From Mugil cephalus (taxonomy: Eukaryota; Chordata; Actinopteri; Mugiliformes; Mugilidae), in contig NC_061781.1 of NCBI RefSeq assembly GCF_022458985.1, positions 18,445,001-18,509,000 on the forward strand: a stretch of 64,000 nt of DNA, given 5' to 3'. Under the pieces are notes generated by a model. It did no database searches and was not told where the DNA came from. It saw only the letters and a program-made list of their open reading frames with translations. Both the position numbers and the translations under genes were made by a program. Of this stretch, positions 58,801-64,000 are shown piece after piece. The first letter of the stretch is position 1, and every line of letters begins with the position of its first letter.

Positions 58801-61800
58801 AATTATACTTTTATTTGTGATGCCACTTACGTTACAGCAGTTAAAATAGATACTTTAAGACGTCTCTGCCCTGGTTGAAATTTGACCAACACGTGGGCCG
58901 TCTGTTGCTATGGAGTTGCTTAATCCCCTATTATATTATATTGCTGATCGGACTTAAACATGAATTTGAGTAATTACCACTTCCATCGTTTGGGAGTTCA
59001 TCAGCGACATTGTGGTTTGAGTAATGTCTGCGTGAGTGGTTGACTTTCAGCCAAAAGCAAAGACTTGTACAAATCCAGAGAGACAGGTGGAGCCTACGCA
59101 CCTTTGCTGCGTGTTTTCTCTTCTCTTTCACTCAAGTCATTTCCCTTCATCTCTCCACTACCACCTATCCAGTAGAGGCGTAAAACATCCCCAAAATAGA
59201 CACAGAAACTAAATCAGCTTGCAGTATGAACCGGGGGGCTGCATAAAGTGCCAGTATCTGTTACATAAGGACTTCTTTGATCTGTGAATCATGCAGAGCT
59301 ACTCCAGAGGAGTCCCAGAATATAAATATAGGTCTGGAGATGAGCTGAACATCGTCCTCTTTAAAGCTTGAAGAGAGACGGAGAGATGGAGCTGATGAGT
59401 AAGAGGAGGTATCGTGAGCAACGAGCGTTGCACAATATTTTCTTTAATTTCTGTTTGCTTTGTCCTTTTGTTAGGACATGTCGGAAAACAGCGGACAGCA
59501 GCTGCTGGTGAGGGCGCGTTTCAACTTCCAGCAGACCAACGAGGATGAGCTCACCTTTAAGAAGGGTGATATCATCAACGTGACTCGTCAGGAGGAGGGC
59601 GGCTGGTGGGAGGGGATGCTCAATGGCAGGACCGGGTGGTTTCCTAGCAACTATGTCCGTGAGGTGAAGGGCTCTGGTGAGTAAATCTAGTTAAATGGTT
59701 TCTGGGGACATTTTTCAAAGACGTTTTAATGTGCCTGGGAGATTCAGGGTGTAAATTGTAGGTAAGATGAAGCCGGGGATTAGATCTCAGTCTGCACGAT
59801 CCGGCATAACATTATGACCACTGACAGGAGAAATAAAAGACATATTGAGACAATAGTATGTTCTGCTGGGAAACTTTTGGACCTGGCATTCATGTGGATT
59901 TTACTAAGTACCACCCACCTAGACCAGACTAGACCGTCCCCACCCTTGACTGACGCAGGCACACACACAAAAAGGGTTTAGAAATAGCTGAAAGAAAAAA
60001 AAAAAAAACATGAAGAACAGCACGAGGTGTTGACCCGGCCCCCAAATTCACCAGATCTCAAGCTGAAGGTGGTCATAATGTTATGCCTGATCAGTGTATG
60101 CCCTGATATGATAACAGTTACTGACTAATACAATTTTTTACAGAGAGCATTTACACATATCCTGTTTTGAAACTGTGACTCACAACATTAACGACGTTAA
60201 TATCGTACTTGCTGCAGTGATTCATTGTATTTATTGCAACGTCCCAAGTTGGTATTTACAACCCTGAAAACACGTACGCTGTAAGCCTCTGAGAACAACA
60301 TTAGCCTCAAGAGACGTTTTCACATCTCTGCGAGACAACATCACAGCTGCCTCTGTCAGTACCAGCCCATCTGGCCTCATGACAGTAATGCAGCTGCTGT
60401 TTTTGCGGGGTTCTGTTGTTTCCTGCTTGTGCGACACGTTGGGATGATTGCTGGGATGAGTGGCGTCTCTATAAAGAGATAGACATTCACACTAGATTCA
60501 ACTTACAGAACTAAAAAACCTCAGCAAAGACGTGTGTTATTTTCTTCTTGCCACACACACGGACACGCTCGTAATCTTTTCACCACTCAGTTTGTTCAGG
60601 AAGGGTTACGTTACATCAAGCCTCTTTTAATTGGTTTCTTAATTTCCGTAACAGTTTTACAGTCACACCTAACACGGTTGATGTACTTTTACTGCTGTGT
60701 GAATTATGTGCCAAATGAGTTGGTGTGGCAGTAGAAGGAGTGTTATCTGAATTAAAGTAAGCACTGTTAATACACATCTTAATTTATTTGCGCAATTAAA
60801 TGCACCTAAAGGTAATTTCATTTTGAGAATGGGTCGTTATTTATGTGAGAGCGGCGAGATTAAGCAGCGAGTGTAAACACTGAGATTCCTCTTGAAAATG
60901 CACGTTGCTATCGACTGTAGTTGGTTCCTTTTTTCTTAAATCCTGAAATTACTTAAGGCTCTATGTTTGAAATAAGACTATAAGCCCTGTTTAATCTGCT
61001 TCCAGACAAACAAGTGTCCCCCAAGTCTGGCACCCTCAAGAGTCCACCTAAAGGCTTTGACACTACTGCAATCAGCAAGACGTACTATAACTTGGTAAGG
61101 AAGCAGCTCAGCTCCGTTACTTGGATTCTTTCTCATTTTTTAATTTGTTACTTCTTTTTCTCTTCCCTTCACTAACATCAAACCAACATTTCCAGTACCA
61201 TCACTAGCTGTGTTTACATTACAGGTTTTTTTTTGCAAAATAAAAGCATTATCTCTGAAATTTACAATTGCAAGTATGATTGCGAATGAGCTGTGACTTC
61301 AAATGAACTGGTTACATGACCCCCTTCGTGAAAAACACTTTTGCGATAAACTTTTATATCAATACGTCTGAAAAACCCCCTCGATATTTGAGTTTTTTTT
61401 TTTTTAAAAAAAGTAGGTGTTTCCATTACCAGTTTTGTTTTTGTGCATTTCTAGGAGCAATGGAAACGCAGCAGTTGTTTTTTGAGGTGATCTAAAGTGT
61501 TGTTTATGCCTCTGCGCCATAACCTACACACACAGCCAGCACCAGTGTGAACCATTTATACTTGTGTGCTCTGTAACAACCCCTCCCAAACACTAGTGGG
61601 CGCTGGGTCTTTTTTTTTGCCAGTTGGGTTAATTTTTGTTTCCACTTCCTGCTTCACTTTCAATAACGTGACTGAAACTTTTGCAGGAATTTCGCTGAAG
61701 ATGAGTCGTACATATGTTTATATCTATGAACCTTCTCAGTTAACTTTTCTTCGATGTGTTAAAATAATCGAAAACTGCAGAGATCGAGAAGCAGCCGGAA

Positions 61801-64000
61801 ATGCTAAAGCGGAAAAACGCTATTACCAAGTGGACAAGTCGCCCATTACTATGCACGGTTGCACGAAAGTCACAAGTTCTAAAACGTGCTTGTTTCTCTT
61901 TTTAAGTGATTGCGGGTTACAAAGCTGATCAGATGTAGACACTTTTAATTTAACCCTCTTTCCTGTTTTATTCTAGGTGTTGCAGAACATTTTAGAAACA
62001 GAGACCGAATACTCCAAGGACCTTCAGACTCTCCTCACTAACTACCTACGGCCTCTCCAGAACATTGACAGGTTTGACTTGTTGAGATATGAATCAGAAT
62101 TAGGTTTTTATTCTGTGAAGGGTTTATCACATGGACCTGGATCAATCACATTTTTACACACATTTCCTAAACAAAGGAAATGTCAGATGTCACTGAATAC
62201 CATTTTGCTGGTTCCTTTTCGTTTTTCCTCCAGACTGAGCAGCTCCGAAGTGGCTCTTATTCTGGGAAACCTCGAGGAGATCAGCACCTTCCAGCAGATG
62301 CTCGTCCAATCGCTGGAGGAGTGCACCAAGTTAGTCCCTCCCAGCACACACAGCAACCACTGCAGCATCACCCTCACTGTTTCATAATAAGCAGAGGGCC
62401 ATCTAGTGTTAAACTGCATGTACTGCAGGGCTGCCGTATTAGACTTCTGCAATGGCAGTGTTACTTATTTGTGACTTGGTTAGCCCTTTACACATTTATC
62501 TGTTTTCTCGTCACAGTACTAGAGTTTATATTGATCATGTGATAATTTTCTCCAGGCTTCCAGAAAACCAGCAGAGGGTGGGCAACTTCTTCCTCAATCT
62601 CATGCCACAGATGAAGGCTCTTTACGTTGGCTACTGCTCCAATCATCCCTCAGCAGTTAACGTGCTCACCCAACACAGGTATGTTTACAACGGTCGTATT
62701 AAGGATTATTTTACAGTGTTTGCAGTGTTAACAGGAGAACGGACATTATTTGTATTGTAGCAGCTGGTCGTGGTTACAGTTGTAGTCACCTGCTGTTTGC
62801 TGATTGAGGCAGATAAAGTCGCCATGGACACACAGTAGTAGTAGCCTGCAGTGTTTTCTTGCAGATATAATTAAATAAAATGATGGACAAGTGGTAAAAG
62901 GAAAAATATGTTTGCAATAGCAAAGCAAGAGGGTAAACGTTTGAAAGACCACATTGCACCAGAGCAACAGGTTTGTGAAAGTTTCCCACAGCAGAGGACA
63001 GACAGAGCCCGACCAGAGGCGATCGTGACCATGAACATGAACATGAGCATGAAAACCAGCAGCTTGACTTTACACCTTTGTGAGCTGTCTGACAGATCAC
63101 ACTTCAGAAAGGACATGTTGCTGCTTTACTGACATTTAAAGACCTGACGAAGTGCAGGATGACTGTGTGTGAATGGAACCAGGGATTAGTCGGACCTGTA
63201 GGTCGTCTAGGAGGGATAATTCAGCTGGTATTTTTCAAAACTGCAGTTTGTTCAGGCTTCTTTCAGCCCGTAACCGAGAAATATTAGTTATGATAATATT
63301 ACTGTGAACTATCATTGGACCCACTCCAAAGCGAGACGGTTCATCTCAAGGGTCTATCCATGAATGAATGTGTGTTGATTACTCGTGTTTAGCTGCTTTT
63401 GTGGTTGAGTTGATTTGCCTAGTAGTCAAATAATCAATTGATATAATGATTACTTGTCGTTATGCCAAGTGATTCATTTTTTTCTTTTAAATATGCCAGA
63501 CATTTCTTTTTAACCCTTTAACCCTTAAATCTTGATTTTCTCCATGAAAATGGAAAAAAATAACAAAATTCACAAAGTAAAACAGTTTTCTGCCATCCTA
63601 TTATAACACCTATCTAATTTATTTTAATTATTGCCTTATGAAGGGTTAAGAAGAACTGTGTTTTTTCTCGTATAGCTTTATTTTTAGGCAAAATAAGATA
63701 TGTGTTGATTGCATATTTGGCTCTAGGATACAGTGAGAGGAATATTTCACTATTTTCGGAGAGATTATTATGTGTGGATAATCCTGTGACGAAATCCTTT
63801 ATGATGTTTGTGAAGAAATGTTCAAAATCTTTGGTCGTCGTGTTCGGGCGGGAAATGGATAATTAATTCTCTGTGTTTCTCTGTTCGTCCTCGTGCAGCG
63901 AGGTGTTGGGGGAGTTTATGGAGGGACGCGGTGCAGTCACTCCCGGGATGCACACCCTGACCACAGGCCTCAGTAAACCCTTCATGAGACTGGACAAATA
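46880..64000 (+). CDS. arhgef7: ARHGEF7 / beta-PIX, N-terminal part (runs off the window)
   Basis: Ten coding exons are in frame: 46880-47044, 50905-50988, 57431-57515, 57659-57792, 59475-59676, 61006-61094, 61977-62071, 62234-62329, 62556-62678 and 63899 to the window end, giving about 393 residues so far. Residues 1-110 are the calponin-homology domain; its start [20 protein letters not shown] is as I remember human beta-PIX and unlike alpha-PIX. Residues 163-221 are the SH3 ([26 protein letters not shown]), which binds PAK and Cbl. The DH domain begins near 254 ([14 protein letters not shown]). The PH domain, GIT-binding region and coiled coil lie outside. It is an exchange factor for Rac1/Cdc42 at focal adhesions and synapses. 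Introns 1 and 2 are 3.9 and 6.4 kb. Which teleost paralogue (a or b) is not known. Confidence 0.95.
48335..48800. repeat. Old AT-rich dispersed repeat in arhgef7 intron 1
   Basis: It contains GGGCCAATACAGACATCAGT, AGTGCCCTCTGGTGGACAAA, and GGTACTACTGCATCAATACA. I associate this word set with decayed hAT-type elements in fish. Ends and family are not defined. Confidence 0.3.
48549..48560 (-). promoter_or_regulatory. CTCF-like site, reverse
   Basis: GCCCTCTGGTGG is the exact reverse complement of a CTCF core (CCACCAGAGGGC), in arhgef7 intron 1. It sits inside an AT-rich block (48335-48800) that looks like an old dispersed repeat. Occupancy is unknown. Confidence 0.4.
49590..50300. repeat. Degenerate tandem array of TTTCTCATTA...GAGAAAG
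   Basis: At least 15 imperfect units alternate (G)AGAAAG(C/T)TT(C/T)TCATTA with ATTTTGAGA or ATTTTCAGATGG across about 500 bases. The array is interrupted by the TTAA-flanked element at 49978-50190. The units themselves are short inverted repeats (GAGAAA...TTTCTC). It is intronic in arhgef7. Confidence 0.7.
49978..50190. mobile_element. piggyBac-like MITE, 213 bp, TTAA target duplication
   Basis: The element is flanked by TTAA on both sides (49974-49977 and 50191-50194). The left end CCCTCCTATTATCCT and the right end, reverse-complemented, CCATGCTATTATCCT are terminal inverted repeats (12 of 15 identical). Internal GGGGTCAAATTGACTCC is typical of a common fish family. There is no coding capacity. 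It splits the tandem array cleanly. Confidence 0.7.
54900..55610. mobile_element. hAT-like nonautonomous element, 711 bp
   Basis: The left end CATTGTTTCCCAACCT and the right end, reverse-complemented, CAGTTGTTCCCAACCT match at 13 of 16 positions and resemble hAT termini. The flanking octamers AGCTGACG (54892-54899) and AGCTAATG (55611-55618) agree at 6 of 8, like an aged 8-base target duplication. No transposase is recognised inside. Confidence 0.6.
57930..58560. repeat. Interspersed repeat with TTAACCAGG...CCATTGAGATCA
   Basis: It starts with ATTTAACCAGGTCAGTCCCA, TTGAGATCAATGATCTCTTT and AATAAGGGAGACCCGGCCAA, which I know as a high-copy fish repeat opening. The rest (to about 58560) has the character of a decayed element without clear coding. 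It lies in arhgef7 intron 4. Confidence 0.5.
59792..60098. mobile_element. Internally deleted Tc1-like element (MITE)
   Basis: Both ends are present: GGCATAACATTATGACCAC at the left (59803-59821) and its reverse complement at the right (about 60068-60086, then CTGATCAGTGTA). About 300 bases remain. The inside keeps pieces of a Tc1-like transposase gene, for example TTCTGCTGGGAAACTTTTGG, GCATTCATGTGGATTTTACT and CCAAATTCACCAGATCTCAA. The family is the same as the fragment at 3450-4106. It lies in arhgef7 intron 5. Confidence 0.75.

Noticed and set aside
63510-63649. TTAA-flanked 124-base segment with CCCTT ends
   Set aside because: Only about five terminal bases agree between the two ends and the region is rich in TTAA and CCCTT words, so it is not convincing as a second MITE.
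1-64000. CRISPR arrays, tRNA or rRNA genes
   Set aside because: No regularly spaced identical repeats and no cloverleaf with A/B box was recognised on reading both strands.

Overview
The window looks like nuclear DNA of a bony (teleost) fish. It has six protein genes split into short exons with GT-AG introns, vertebrate-type proteins, and several teleost-style transposon families (Tc1-like, hAT-like, piggyBac-like, L2-like LINE tails) plus long CA and CTC microsatellites. Nothing suggests bacterial, viral or organellar DNA. All exon borders were worked out by hand from splice signals, unbroken reading frame and remembered family sequences; no search was run.

Layout. mitd1 (minus, 1856-4598) and mrpl30 (plus, 5209-7114) diverge from a shared 0.6 kb promoter. 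txndc9 (minus, 8193-9369, with a noncoding first exon near 10.4 kb) converges on mrpl30. rev1 (minus, 12592-21393, 21 coding exons) follows. After 4 kb of repeat-rich intergenic DNA comes an AF4/FMR2-family gene, called aff3 (minus, 27689-40960, 18 coding exons). Its promoter lies 5.9 kb from the start of arhgef7 (plus, 46880 to beyond 64000; only CH, SH3 and the beginning of the DH domain are inside the window).

Function. The genes do not form one pathway: MITD1 acts at ESCRT-III in abscission, MRPL30 in the mitochondrial ribosome, TXNDC9 in CCT chaperonin/tubulin folding, REV1 in translesion DNA synthesis, AFF3 as a transcription-elongation scaffold, and ARHGEF7 (beta-PIX) as a Rac/Cdc42 exchange factor. 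What links them is conserved synteny: MITD1-MRPL30-TXNDC9-REV1-AFF3, in the same relative orientations, is the order on human 2q11. The LYG genes and EIF5B of the human block are not seen here, and ARHGEF7 (human 13q34) is joined on the AFF3 side.

Most notable points: the aff3 model lacks the N-terminal homology region and starts from its own promoter; the rev1 5' end carries an old tandem duplication with a dead copy of its first coding exon; rev1 has a GC-AG intron; the txndc9 promoter is a 17-bp near-palindrome of two CRE sites around a CCAAT box; and several transposons have readable ends and target-site duplications, including a TTAA-flanked MITE inside a degenerate tandem array. I found no clear undescribed multi-gene system.
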